Source: Mesorhizobium_L sp035547755 (GTDB taxonomy: Bacteria; Pseudomonadota; Alphaproteobacteria; Rhizobiales; Rhizobiaceae). From it: 64,000 bases of DNA. The notes under the pieces are model-generated. The model had not been told where the DNA came from. It did no database searches and was given only the letters and a program-made list of their open reading frames with translations. The first letter of the stretch is position 1, and each line of letters starts with the position of its first letter. Below are positions 53,626-63,859 of this stretch, one piece after another. The stretch covers positions 6,551 to 70,550 of the forward strand of contig DASZUG010000019.1 of assembly GCA_035547755.1 (NCBI GenBank), read 5' to 3'. Position numbers and translations under genes: made by a program.

Positions 53626-54732
53626 TCATCCTTTGCGGTAGCGATGCGGCGTAAAGGGAAGAGAAGAAACGGTGAGGGGAACTTTTGCCCCGCGCACCTC
53701 CGCCACAAGACGCGTGCCAGGCTGGGCGAGGGCGGTCCTGACATAGCCCATGGCGACGGGATGGCCGGCGGAAGGGCCGAAGCCGCCCGAGGTGATGCGG
53801 CCCGCTGGTGCGCCGTCTTCGGCGAACAGAGGCGTGCCGGCGCGAACGGGTTGGCGGCCTTCCGGTTTCAATCCGACGCGCTTTTCCGAAGCGCCCGCGG
53901 CAATCTTTTTCGCCAGCGCCTCGGCGCCGATGAAGCCGCCTTTCTCGCGCAGCGGCTTGGCGATCGCCCACATCAGGCCGGCGGAGACGGGGTCTGTCGC
54001 CTTATCGATGTCCTGCCCGTGCAGGCAGAGGCCGGCCTCCAGCCTGAGACTGTCGCGCGCGGCAAGGCCCACCCATTCGACGCGCTCGTCGGCGAGCAGC
54101 TTTTCGACCAAATGCCGGGCGTCGCGCTCCGGCAACGCGATTTCGAAGCCGTCCTCGCCGGTATAGCCCGAACGGCTCATGAACCAGTCCGGACGCGGCT
54201 CAATGCCGTGCATGAAAGCGAGATTGCCGCCATCAATACCCGCCTTGGCGAGCGCCGCCTCCGCTTCCGGCCCCTGGATGGCGAGAAAGACCCGGTGGAG
54301 CGGCACAAGCGTGCAATCGAGCTGGCCGAGAAATCGCCGCATATGGTCCTCGTCCTCGGCGGCATTGCCGGCATTCGCGACGACGATGAAACGGTTTTCC
54401 GCCAGCCGCGTGACGATCAGATCGTCGATGATGCCGGCGTTCTCGGTAAGGAAAAAGGTATATTTCGATTGCGATAGCGAGAGGGCTGCCGCGTCGAGCG
54501 GGCAAAGCCTGGAAAGGAACGCCGCCGCGCCTGGGCCTTTCACCTCGAACAGCCGCATATGGGAAATATCGAAAAGCCCGACATGCGCGCGGGTGTGGAG
54601 ATGCTCCTTCAATACGCCCGCCGGATAGGTGATCGGCATCGACCAGCCTGCAAACGCGCCGAAGCGCGCGCCGGCCGCCTTATGCAAATCCTCCAATGGA
54701 AGAGTTTTGTTGGCTGCTTCAGTTTCGCCCAT
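53626..54732 (-). CDS. gcvT: Glycine cleavage system T protein (aminomethyltransferase)
   Basis: 368 residues. Folate-binding landmarks are G-W-S-M-P-I-T-Y-P, F-D-I-S-H-M and D-S-L-R-L-E-A-G-L-C-L-H-G. The Y-T-G-E-D-G-F-E segment near 195 is complete. It transfers the methylene group from GcvH to tetrahydrofolate and releases ammonia. ATG 54732 was chosen by position relative to the conserved N-terminus; the frame runs to 54774. It is the first gene after the riboswitch. Confidence 0.96.
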   Translation of the reverse strand: MGETEAANKTLPLEDLHKAAGARFGAFAGWSMPITYPAGVLKEHLHTRAHVGLFDISHMRLFEVKGPGAAAFLSRLCPLDAAALSLSQSKYTFFLTENAGIIDDLIVTRLAENRFIVVANAGNAAEDEDHMRRFLGQLDCTLVPLHRVFLAIQGPEAEAALAKAGIDGGNLAFMHGIEPRPDWFMSRSGYTGEDGFEIALPERDARHLVEKLLADERVEWVGLAARDSLRLEAGLCLHGQDIDKATDPVSAGLMWAIAKPLREKGGFIGAEALAKKIAAGASEKRVGLKPEGRQPVRAGTPLFAEDGAPAGRITSGGFGPSAGHPVAMGYVRTALAQPGTRLVAEVRGAKVPLTVSSLPFTPHRYRKG

Positions 54733-54781
54733 AAGGCCTCCGGAGTCGCACGTTTCCAGCCGCGGATGCGGCAAGTTCGTG

Positions 54782-54960
54782 CCCCTCTGTCGGAAGCCTG
54801 AGAGACTCGCGCGACCGGAACTCTGTCGGCTGCGCTTACACCTTCGGCGCGGGGTTGCCCCCGACTTTCCAGAGTGTCCTTTTCCTGTCTACGGTTCTTT
54901 TGCCTGAGAGATTTCGGGCGATTTCCCCTTCGGCGGCCGGAAACCGGCTCTCTCCCGCAA
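54782..54960 (-). promoter_or_regulatory. Tandem glycine riboswitch controlling gcvTHP
   Basis: Read on the minus strand, two glycine aptamers follow each other. The first begins with GCGGGAGAGAGCCGG near 54958 and closes at CCGAAATCTCTCAGGC near 54902. The second runs from about GGACACTCTGG near 54874, through CCGAAGGTGTAAGC, to GAGTCTCTCAGGC near 54793. The double CTCTCAGGC core and the CGCCGAAGG/CCGAAGG internal loops are diagnostic. It lies about 50 bases before gcvT and should turn expression on with glycine. Confidence 0.93.
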
Positions 54961-55073
54961 ACAGGTGGAGCGTACTGCTCCTGACGAGTCGGTATGTATA
55001 GCAGTCGCAGCGCTTTGTCACCTGCGAAGGCGGATGTCGCAATCTGCATGCACGCATTCGTGTTACGGGTCGG

Positions 55074-55649
55074 TCAGGCTCCGTCACGGCCTTGCCACGC
55101 CTGCCATTCTGGGCGGCTCAGCCTATAGAGGACATGGCGCTTCAGATGCGGATGCGTATCGGGGACGCCGGGATGGTCGAAATCGCCGGCCGGATCGCGG
55201 CGCATGCCGATCCGTTTCATCACCGCCGTCGAGCGCTCATTGTTCCAGACCGCGAAGGAAACGATCTCGTCGAGATCGAGATCGCGGAAGCCATAAGCAA
55301 GGAGCGAGTCGGCAGCCTCCGTCACATAGCCCTTGCCCCAATATTCCGGCGCCAGCCGCCAGCCGATCTCGACCGTATCAGGCAGAAGCGTGGGCACGAC
55401 GCTTTGCCTATTGAGGCCTGCGAACCCCATGCAGGTGCCGGTTTCGAGATTCTCGAGCGCGGTGAAGCCGAAGCCGTTCTGTTCGATCGAGGAACGCAGC
55501 CTCTCCAGGAAGGCGTCCGATTCCGCCCGCGAGCGCCGGAACGGAAAGAAGGCCATGACCTGTTCGTCCGAATTGATGCGGAAGAAAAGGTCGCGATCGC
55601 GATCCTCCCAATTGCGGATGAGAAGATGCTGCGTCCGGATCGGCGTCAT
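55074..55649 (-). CDS. GNAT-family N-acetyltransferase, RimJ/RimL-like
   Basis: 191 residues. Characteristic segments are T-Q-H-L-L-I-R-N-W at the N-terminus, V-E-I-G-W-R-L-A-P-E-Y-W-G-K-G-Y-V-T-E-A (acetyl-CoA loop) and N-E-R-S-T-A-V-M-K-R-I-G-M. The target is unknown; related proteins acetylate ribosomal proteins or small amines. Its ATG overlaps the serB stop by four bases, so it is the second gene of a serB operon. It ends about 120 bases before the glycine riboswitch, which runs on the same strand. Confidence 0.87.
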   Translation of the reverse strand: MTPIRTQHLLIRNWEDRDRDLFFRINSDEQVMAFFPFRRSRAESDAFLERLRSSIEQNGFGFTALENLETGTCMGFAGLNRQSVVPTLLPDTVEIGWRLAPEYWGKGYVTEAADSLLAYGFRDLDLDEIVSFAVWNNERSTAVMKRIGMRRDPAGDFDHPGVPDTHPHLKRHVLYRLSRPEWQAWQGRDGA

Positions 55650-56527
55650 GTGACAAACTCGGATCGGCGGTAGCCCTGTATATAAAGCAGGGCCGTCAGG
55701 TCGCCATGATCGATGCGCATCGGCGCTTCCGCCGCGACCATCGGCTTGGCATGGAGCGCGACGCCGGTTCCAGCCAGCTTGATCATGTCGAGATCGTTGG
55801 CGCCGTCGCCGACGGCGATCGCGTCGGCGCGCGAGAGACCGAAGCGCGCGGTGATCGATGTCAGCGCATCGGCTTTGGCCTGCCGCCCGAGGATGGGCTC
55901 GGCGACCGTGCCGGTCAGTCGGCCATCCTCTTCGATCAACCGGTTGGCGCTGTTTTCATCGAAGCCGAGCATACCCCCGATACGGGAGGTGAAGGCGGTG
56001 AAGCCGCCCGACACCAGCGCCGTCCTGGCGCCGTTCTTTTTCATGGTCGCCACCAATTCACTGCTTCCGGGGGCAAGCGTGATGCGCTCCCGTATCACCT
56101 CTTCGATCGCTGAGACCGGCAGTCCCTTCAGCAGGCGCACGCGCTCGCGTAGCGCCGGTTCGAAGGCGATTTCGCCGTTCATGGCGCGTGCGGTGATTGC
56201 CGCGACTTCAGGCTTGATGCCGATCGCATCGGCGAGTTCGTCGATGCATTCCTGGCCGATCATGGTGGAATCCATATCGGCGATCAGAAGCTTCTTGCGG
56301 CGATTGGCGCTCTCCTGCACCACGATGTCGATCGGGTCCGAGGCAAGCAGGCGACGCAGTTCGATTTCCGTTTCGCGCGCGTCGGCGCCGTCCGTGAGAG
56401 GGAGATCGCAGGCGGTTTCCTCCGCCAACCATTCCTCCGCCCTTGCCTTGACCACGCGCGCGGCCATAGTGACGCGCGAGGAAGGAAGTTGCCCCGGCCG
56501 GGCGATGAGGGTGGCAATGAGAGACAT
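55646..56527 (-). CDS. serB: Phosphoserine phosphatase
   Basis: 293 residues. HAD motif I is I-A-D-M-D-S-T-M-I, with E-C-I-D-E-L-A after it. Motif II is L-V-S-G-G-F-T-A-F and motif III is A-V-G-D-G-A-N-D-L-D-M. The N-terminal 80 residues are the regulatory-type extension usual in proteobacterial SerB. It finishes serine biosynthesis. ATG 56527 was chosen by similarity. It starts 18 bases from the divergent miaA start. Confidence 0.94.
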   Translation of the reverse strand: MSLIATLIARPGQLPSSRVTMAARVVKARAEEWLAEETACDLPLTDGADARETEIELRRLLASDPIDIVVQESANRRKKLLIADMDSTMIGQECIDELADAIGIKPEVAAITARAMNGEIAFEPALRERVRLLKGLPVSAIEEVIRERITLAPGSSELVATMKKNGARTALVSGGFTAFTSRIGGMLGFDENSANRLIEEDGRLTGTVAEPILGRQAKADALTSITARFGLSRADAIAVGDGANDLDMIKLAGTGVALHAKPMVAAEAPMRIDHGDLTALLYIQGYRRSEFVT

Positions 56528-56545
56528 GGATGGAGAGAGCCGAAC

Positions 56546-57460
56546 TTGCCGTTGATCGAAAACGCGATCCTGATAGCGGGGCCGACCGCGAGCGGCAAGT
56601 CGGCGCTGGCGCTCGATTTGGCGCGGCGCGAAGGCGGCATAGTCGTCAATGCCGATTCCATGCAGGTCTATTCGGTGCTGCGCGTGCTCACCGCGCGCCC
56701 CGGAGCGGAGGAACTGGCGACCGCGCCTCACCTTCTCTACGGACATGTCGATCCCCGCGACGCTTATTCGACGGGCGATTGGCTGCGCGACGTGACGTAT
56801 CTGGCGGAGGAAGGCGCTTTCGAAGGTAGGCGCGCCATCTTTGTCGGCGGGACCGGCCTCTATTTCAGAGCACTATTGGGCGGGCTGTCCGCCATGCCCG
56901 CCATTCCTGCGGATATCCGGGCCTATTGGCGGGCCCGGCTTTCGGAGGAGGGCGCGGAGGCGCTGCATCGGGTGCTGCGCGAGCGTGACGCCGATGCTGC
57001 GACGGCCATCGGACCTTCAGACGGCCAGCGCGTCCTTCGCGCGCTCGAGGTGCTGGAGGCATCGGGGCGTTCCATTCTCTCCTGGCAGGCGGAGCCGGCG
57101 AAGCCGCTCGTCGATCCGCGCTCCGCTCGCAAAATTGTGATCGAGCCGGAACGCGGGCTGCTTCGCAAACGCATTGACCAGCGTTTCGATGGGATGGTCG
57201 CGGGAGGAGCGCTGGAGGAGGTCGAAACATTGATGCGGCTGGCCCCTGACCCGGCCCGTCCAGCGATGAAGGCGATCGGCGTCCGTGAACTCGAGGCTTT
57301 TCTGGCCGGGCGGACGACGCTGGAACAGGCGATCGAGCAGGCGAAGGCTGCGAGCCGTCAATATGCAAAGCGGCAGACGACCTGGTTTCGCCATCAATTG
57401 GAAAAGGGCTGGGAGCGACGCGAATCCGCCGATTGGGCGGAAATGCCTCCAATCGCCTGA
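56546..57460 (+). CDS. miaA: tRNA dimethylallyltransferase
   Basis: 304 residues from a TTG start at 56546, preceded by GGAGAG at 8 bases; no ATG keeps the conserved N-terminus. P-loop A-G-P-T-A-S-G-K-S, then N-A-D-S-M-Q-V-Y, and F-V-G-G-T-G-L-Y-F-R-A-L are standard. It prenylates A37 of tRNAs reading UNN codons. A C-terminal A-K-R-Q-T-T-W-F-R-H motif is intact. The first ATG in the region is in another frame. Confidence 0.94.
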   Translation: MPLIENAILIAGPTASGKSALALDLARREGGIVVNADSMQVYSVLRVLTARPGAEELATAPHLLYGHVDPRDAYSTGDWLRDVTYLAEEGAFEGRRAIFVGGTGLYFRALLGGLSAMPAIPADIRAYWRARLSEEGAEALHRVLRERDADAATAIGPSDGQRVLRALEVLEASGRSILSWQAEPAKPLVDPRSARKIVIEPERGLLRKRIDQRFDGMVAGGALEEVETLMRLAPDPARPAMKAIGVRELEAFLAGRTTLEQAIEQAKAASRQYAKRQTTWFRHQLEKGWERRESADWAEMPPIA

Positions 57461-57580
57461 GTTCATCGCGCCCGCCCGGAGAGTTGTATTATCGCCTCTT
57501 AGCAGCCATTGATTGTGATGATTAACCTGCCGTAAGGGTAAGATGTGCGATAGGATCGCCAGCATTTTTACCGGGGCGAC

Positions 57581-58372
57581 ATGCGATTCCACAGGTCTGA
57601 AACTGCCTTCTTCTTGTTCGTCGCTCTTGTCTTCGTGGCGGGCGTCCTGATTTTCCATTCCTACAGCGTGCTGCATGGACTGGCGGGAGCATCGACGCTG
57701 CCCGAACGGCTGGCGAAGGCCGATTATCTCGGCGTTCTTCTTTTCGCTTCGGGAGTGCTTCTGTCGATCGCGCTGTTCTTCGGCATCTTCTTTATCTATC
57801 CGCTGATCCGTACGCAGGTGCGCGAGGAATACAAACTAAGGGCGATGACGGAATCGCTCAGCGCCCGCTCCGAAACGCTGGAGCATGCCGCGCTGACCGA
57901 TGCGCTGACGGGAACGCAAAACAGGCGCTATTTCGACGAAGCGTTAAGGGAATATCTGGCGGAATTCCGGCGCATCGACAAACCGATCGGACTGATCGTC
58001 CTCGATCTCGATCATTTCAAGCTGGTGAACGACAATCACGGCCACGACGTCGGCGACAAGGTGCTGCGCGAAGTGGCCTCCTGTCTCAAGGACATGACGC
58101 GGTATCATGACGTCGTGGCGCGGTTGGGCGGCGAGGAGTTCGCCATCGTCGCGCCGAACATGAGCGAGGATTTGCTTCTGAAATTCGCCGAACGCATCCG
58201 CAAGTCGATTTCTGTGCTCGCCATCGTCGCGGGAAATGTGCGCCTCAAGGTGACGACGAGCGCCGGAATAGCCGTGTGGGACGGCAAGGAAACGGCGGAG
58301 GAATTCTACAGGCGTGCCGACAAGATGCTCTATGAAGCCAAGAAGCTCGGCCGCAACCGCGTCTGCGCGTAG
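57581..58372 (+). CDS. Membrane diguanylate cyclase, short
   Basis: 263 residues. Two transmembrane segments (about 10-30 and 50-72) flank a short periplasmic loop, followed by a coiled-coil linker and a GGDEF domain. The active site is G-G-E-E-F at 183-187, with an RxxD inhibitory site (R-Y-H-D) five residues before. It has L-T-G-T-Q-N-R-R-Y-F as the domain opening. It should synthesise cyclic di-GMP. It follows miaA on the same strand with 120 bases between. Confidence 0.92.
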   Translation: MRFHRSETAFFLFVALVFVAGVLIFHSYSVLHGLAGASTLPERLAKADYLGVLLFASGVLLSIALFFGIFFIYPLIRTQVREEYKLRAMTESLSARSETLEHAALTDALTGTQNRRYFDEALREYLAEFRRIDKPIGLIVLDLDHFKLVNDNHGHDVGDKVLREVASCLKDMTRYHDVVARLGGEEFAIVAPNMSEDLLLKFAERIRKSISVLAIVAGNVRLKVTTSAGIAVWDGKETAEEFYRRADKMLYEAKKLGRNRVCA

Positions 58373-58384
58373 TGTCCAGATCAC

Positions 58385-58473
58385 GATGCGACTGGGTTGA
58401 ATCGCATCGCGATCCTATTTTTTTGAGCATGATCTTTCCCGAAGACCGGCATCCACCTTTCCGGATCATGCTC
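58385..58473. repeat. Dispersed repeat B with GAGCATGATC/GATCATGCTC ends
   Basis: GATGCGA/TCGCATC (58385-58391 and 58402-58408) forms one hairpin, and GAGCATGATC (58425-58434) pairs with GATCATGCTC (58464-58473) to form a larger one. The sequence resembles a very common Rhizobiales intergenic element. It fills the space between the convergent GGDEF and HerA-like genes, and the last bases of the HerA-like gene, including its TGA at 58466-58468, lie inside it. Confidence 0.85.
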
Positions 58474-60274
58474 TATCGCCCGGCGCCCGGCCGAAATTCA
58501 GCTCCGAAAGATCATCGGGGATGGAAAAGGCCCGCTTGCGGTAGCCTGGATCGCCCGCCTGACTTTGCTGCGGCGCCGGGTTGCCGAAAGTCGCCGCGGG
58601 TTGCTGCTTCGGCAGATTGCGCAATTTCTCGACGATCGAGACCAGATCGACCTGGTCGGTGGCCGCTCTTTCGTGAGACGTCTCTTGGACATGACGCAGT
58701 CCGGGAATGAATTCGCGGCGCAATTGCAGGAATTTCATGCGCATGGTCGTCGCCACGCCCTCGCCGAAGGCGATGGCTTCGCGCTGGCCCATCGATGACA
58801 GGAAAGAGAGGGTCGAGACGGACGAATCGGCGATGGCCGAGCGGATGATTTCCTTGTCCCGCTCATTGGCGAGCCGCATGGCGAAGATGGTGGAGCACTG
58901 CGACAGGATCGTCGGATCGAGTTCGCCGGGGCGCTGCGTGACGACGCCCAGATAGCAGCCATATTTGCGGCCCTCCTTGGCGATGCGCGACAGCGCATGG
59001 CGGGTCGGCGCAAAGCCGAGCTTCGGGTCGGCGGGCATATAACGATGTGCTTCCTCGCACAGCACCATGAGCTTCAGCTTTCCTTCGCTCCACAGCGCGA
59101 GGTCGAACGCGAGGCGTGCAAGCACGGAGCAAACGGCGTTCACCACTTCCGAGGGCAGGCCGGCGAGTTCGAAACAGGTGAGCGGCCGTCCTTCCGAAGG
59201 AATGCGGAAGATGCGCCCGATCGTCTGGTGGATGGAATCCTCGATCAGCTTGCTGCTGAACATGAACCGATAATGCGGGTCGACGACCGCCGCATCGAGG
59301 CGGGCCCTGAGCGAACGGTAGAAGGGGCGATCCTGCTTGGCGTCGAGCTGGCCCATCTTTTCATCGATCAGACGCATCAGATCGACGATTCGATAGGGGA
59401 CGGGGGTATCCGCCGTCACGCCGCCGGCATCGCCGCCACGCCGGAGCGACGCCTGACCGCCAGCGCGGTACATCGCCTTCGCGGTGGGAATGATGTCGCG
59501 CAGAATATCGATTTCCTCGGGAACCGCCTCACGGCCGCGGAACAGCACCTCCGCGAATTCCTCCAACCTGAAAAGCCAGAAGGGAAGGTCGAGATTGCCG
59601 GTGTCGATCCGGACAGCGTAGTCCTGGAAGGCGTCGGCGAATTCATTGTGCGGATCGAGAATCAGGATGCGCAGATCCGGGCGCGCCTCTATTGCCTTGC
59701 GCACGAGCAGCGAGACGGCCGTAGATTTGCCGACGCCAGTCGTGCCGACGATGGCGAAATGGCGGGCGAGCGTGTCGTCCATGGCTATGCGCGCCTCGAG
59801 CGACTCGTCCTGGGACAGGCAGCCGATGGTCGTGGCCGGCCGACCGCCGAGATCGTATATGGCCGCGAGGTCGCCCGAGCGGATGTCATGCGCGACGGCG
59901 CCGACATGCGGATAGGTCGTGATGCCACGGTCGAAAATCGGCTTCGGCATACCGCGTAGTTGCCGAACCTCGCCGACAAGTTCGACGCTCACCTCGATGC
60001 GGTTTTCGTTCTCGTTCTCATGGCCCCTGTTCGGCTTTTCGATGGAATAGACAAGCCCGACCGTCCGCTGGTCGCCGAGATTGATCGAGATCAGCTTGCC
60101 GACGCTCCACTGCCGCCATTCGTCCGTTTCGACGCTCTCGGCCTGCGCGGCGATGATGGCGCGGGAGCCGTCGCACTGGACGACGGTGCCAAGGATGCGG
60201 GAACGCGATTGGCCCGGCCTGCGCCGTTCCTGGCTCGTCGCTTCGCCGTCCATATCCTCATGTTCGATAAACAT
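58466..60274 (-). CDS. HerA-like ATPase (DUF87 domain)
   Basis: 602 residues from ATG 60274; ATGs at 60292 and 60301 are alternatives. A HAS-barrel-like N-terminal part (about 25-165) precedes a HerA/FtsK-type ATPase: Walker A G-T-T-G-V-G-K-S (177-184), L-I-L-D-P-H-N-E-F, Walker B in L-M-V-L-C-E-E-A-H-R-Y, and V-V-T-Q-R-P as arginine-finger-like region. HerA proteins translocate DNA, usually with a NurA nuclease; no nuA-type gene is adjacent here. The C-terminus (about 530-602) is Gln/Pro-rich. Its stop codon lies in dispersed repeat B. Confidence 0.85.
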   Translation of the reverse strand: MFIEHEDMDGEATSQERRRPGQSRSRILGTVVQCDGSRAIIAAQAESVETDEWRQWSVGKLISINLGDQRTVGLVYSIEKPNRGHENENENRIEVSVELVGEVRQLRGMPKPIFDRGITTYPHVGAVAHDIRSGDLAAIYDLGGRPATTIGCLSQDESLEARIAMDDTLARHFAIVGTTGVGKSTAVSLLVRKAIEARPDLRILILDPHNEFADAFQDYAVRIDTGNLDLPFWLFRLEEFAEVLFRGREAVPEEIDILRDIIPTAKAMYRAGGQASLRRGGDAGGVTADTPVPYRIVDLMRLIDEKMGQLDAKQDRPFYRSLRARLDAAVVDPHYRFMFSSKLIEDSIHQTIGRIFRIPSEGRPLTCFELAGLPSEVVNAVCSVLARLAFDLALWSEGKLKLMVLCEEAHRYMPADPKLGFAPTRHALSRIAKEGRKYGCYLGVVTQRPGELDPTILSQCSTIFAMRLANERDKEIIRSAIADSSVSTLSFLSSMGQREAIAFGEGVATTMRMKFLQLRREFIPGLRHVQETSHERAATDQVDLVSIVEKLRNLPKQQPAATFGNPAPQQSQAGDPGYRKRAFSIPDDLSELNFGRAPGDRA

Positions 60275-60480
60275 GAATGCGCCACCCCGCATAGTCGTCA
60301 CCGGCGTTGTTAGCAGGCCAGGGTTAAGGCCGCGTTCGGCAAAATGGTTGAAAGCGACTTAATCGGCCCCTACATGACGGAAGCTTGAGCCAGGGCCATA
60401 CATCCAGGGCCGCAATCAGGCCCGTGGTCGCCTCGATTTCGAACCGGGCCACCGTCTCTCCATTCTTGCTGTCATGGGGG

Positions 60481-60509
60481 TTGACGGGTAGGGCGGTTTT
60501 GCGTATTAC
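60481..60509 (+). promoter_or_regulatory. Sigma-70-type promoter of the str operon
   Basis: TTGACG (60481-60486), a 17-base spacer, and TATTAC (60504-60509). The start of rpsL lies about 240 bases downstream, leaving a long leader. The rest of the 456-base region 60302-60757 shows no convincing gene; a small open frame at 60529-60738 looks spurious. Confidence 0.65.
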
Positions 60510-60757
60510 CCGCCGCGTCTGAGCCGATGTGAAGCTTTCCTTTTCGGAACGTCGCGTTCCGGAGCTTGCTTCAAACAGGGTTCGTTTTACGAGCGAAGAC
60601 ATTGCCGGCATGCATGAGGCGGGTTCCGCTTCCTCTGCTTTTTGTTCGGGCAGGACCGTTGGATGCGGTTTGCGCCCGAATTTGCGTATGGCGATTTCGC
60701 CCGGAACCGCCCTTCAAGGGCTTGTGACACGGAATTGAGAAACAGAAGGAAGGTTTG

Positions 60758-61129
60758 ATGCCTACCGTCAACCAGCTGATCCGCAAGCCGCGCATAGCGC
60801 CGGTGAAGCGCAACAAGGTTCCGGCCATGCAGGCCAACCCGCAAAAGCGGGGTGTTTGCACGCGCGTCTATACGACGACGCCGAAGAAGCCGAACTCCGC
60901 GCTGCGCAAGGTGGCGAAGATCCGCCTCACCAATGGCTTCGAGGTGATCGGCTATATTCCCGGCGAAGGCCACAATCTTCAGGAGCACTCCGTCGTCATG
61001 ATCCGCGGCGGCCGCGTGAAGGATCTCCCCGGCGTGCGCTACCACATTATTCGTGGCGTGCTCGATACGCAGGGTGTGAAAAACCGCAAGCAGCGCCGCT
61101 CCAAATACGGCGCCAAGCGTCCGAAGTAA
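60758..61129 (+). CDS. rpsL: 30S ribosomal protein S12
   Basis: 123 residues, full length. It starts P-T-V-N-Q-L-I-R-K-P-R after Met and has K-P-N-S-A-L-R-K (the streptomycin-resistance region, with wild-type lysine) and P-G-V-R-Y-H-I-I-R-G. The accuracy centre of the small subunit. ATG 60758 follows AGAAGGAAGG; a TTG directly before it is in frame. First gene of the str operon. Confidence 0.98.
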   Translation: MPTVNQLIRKPRIAPVKRNKVPAMQANPQKRGVCTRVYTTTPKKPNSALRKVAKIRLTNGFEVIGYIPGEGHNLQEHSVVMIRGGRVKDLPGVRYHIIRGVLDTQGVKNRKQRRSKYGAKRPK

Positions 61130-61193
61130 GGTTATCCGGCTTCGGCGCTTTTTTGTTTCATGCGCCGGGCTTTGACATCGAGAGACGAAAACC

Positions 61194-61664
61194 ATGTCCC
61201 GTCGCCACAGTGCAGAAAAGCGTGAGATCAATCCGGACCCGAAGTTCGGCGATCTGGTTGTCACCAAGTTCATGAATGCCGTCATGCATGACGGCAAGAA
61301 GTCGGTCGCCGAAACGATCGTCTATGGCGCGCTCGACCAGGTGCAGGCCAAGACGAAGCAGGAGCCCGTGGGGATTTTCCATCAGGCGCTCGACAATGTC
61401 GCGCCGCATGTCGAGGTCCGTTCCCGCCGTGTCGGCGGCGCGACCTATCAGGTTCCCGTCGATGTCCGCCCGGAGCGCCGTCAGGCGCTGGCGATCCGCT
61501 GGCTGATCTCGGCCGCGCGCGGCCGCAACGAAACGACGATGGTCGATCGTCTCTCCGGCGAGTTGATGGATGCCGCGAACAATCGCGGTTCAGCCGTGAA
61601 GAAGCGTGAAGACACCCACAAGATGGCGGAAGCCAACCGCGCCTTCGCGCATTACCGCTGGTAA
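61194..61664 (+). CDS. rpsG: 30S ribosomal protein S7
   Basis: 156 residues, the normal length. Family marks are M-S-R-R-H-S-A-E-K-R, N-V-A-P-H-V-E-V-R-S-R-R-V-G-G-A-T-Y-Q-V-P-V and the C-terminal R-A-F-A-H-Y-R-W. It nucleates the 30S head and binds 16S rRNA. It lies 64 bases after rpsL and 30 before fusA. Confidence 0.98.
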   Translation: MSRRHSAEKREINPDPKFGDLVVTKFMNAVMHDGKKSVAETIVYGALDQVQAKTKQEPVGIFHQALDNVAPHVEVRSRRVGGATYQVPVDVRPERRQALAIRWLISAARGRNETTMVDRLSGELMDAANNRGSAVKKREDTHKMAEANRAFAHYRW

Positions 61665-61694
61665 AGCGCGACCGAAGACTGAAAGGCACTCCCC

Positions 61695-63785
<2,091 letters not shown>

Positions 63786-63859
63786 TCGAACTGTTTGCGC
63801 GAAAACGTCAATCAAGCGCGTAAGGCAAGCGCCATAAGGCATAAGGAACGGAGACTCAC

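Noticed and set aside
60529..60738. Leader peptide gene before rpsL
   Set aside because: No ribosome binding site and no run of regulatory codons; probably a chance frame in the long leader.
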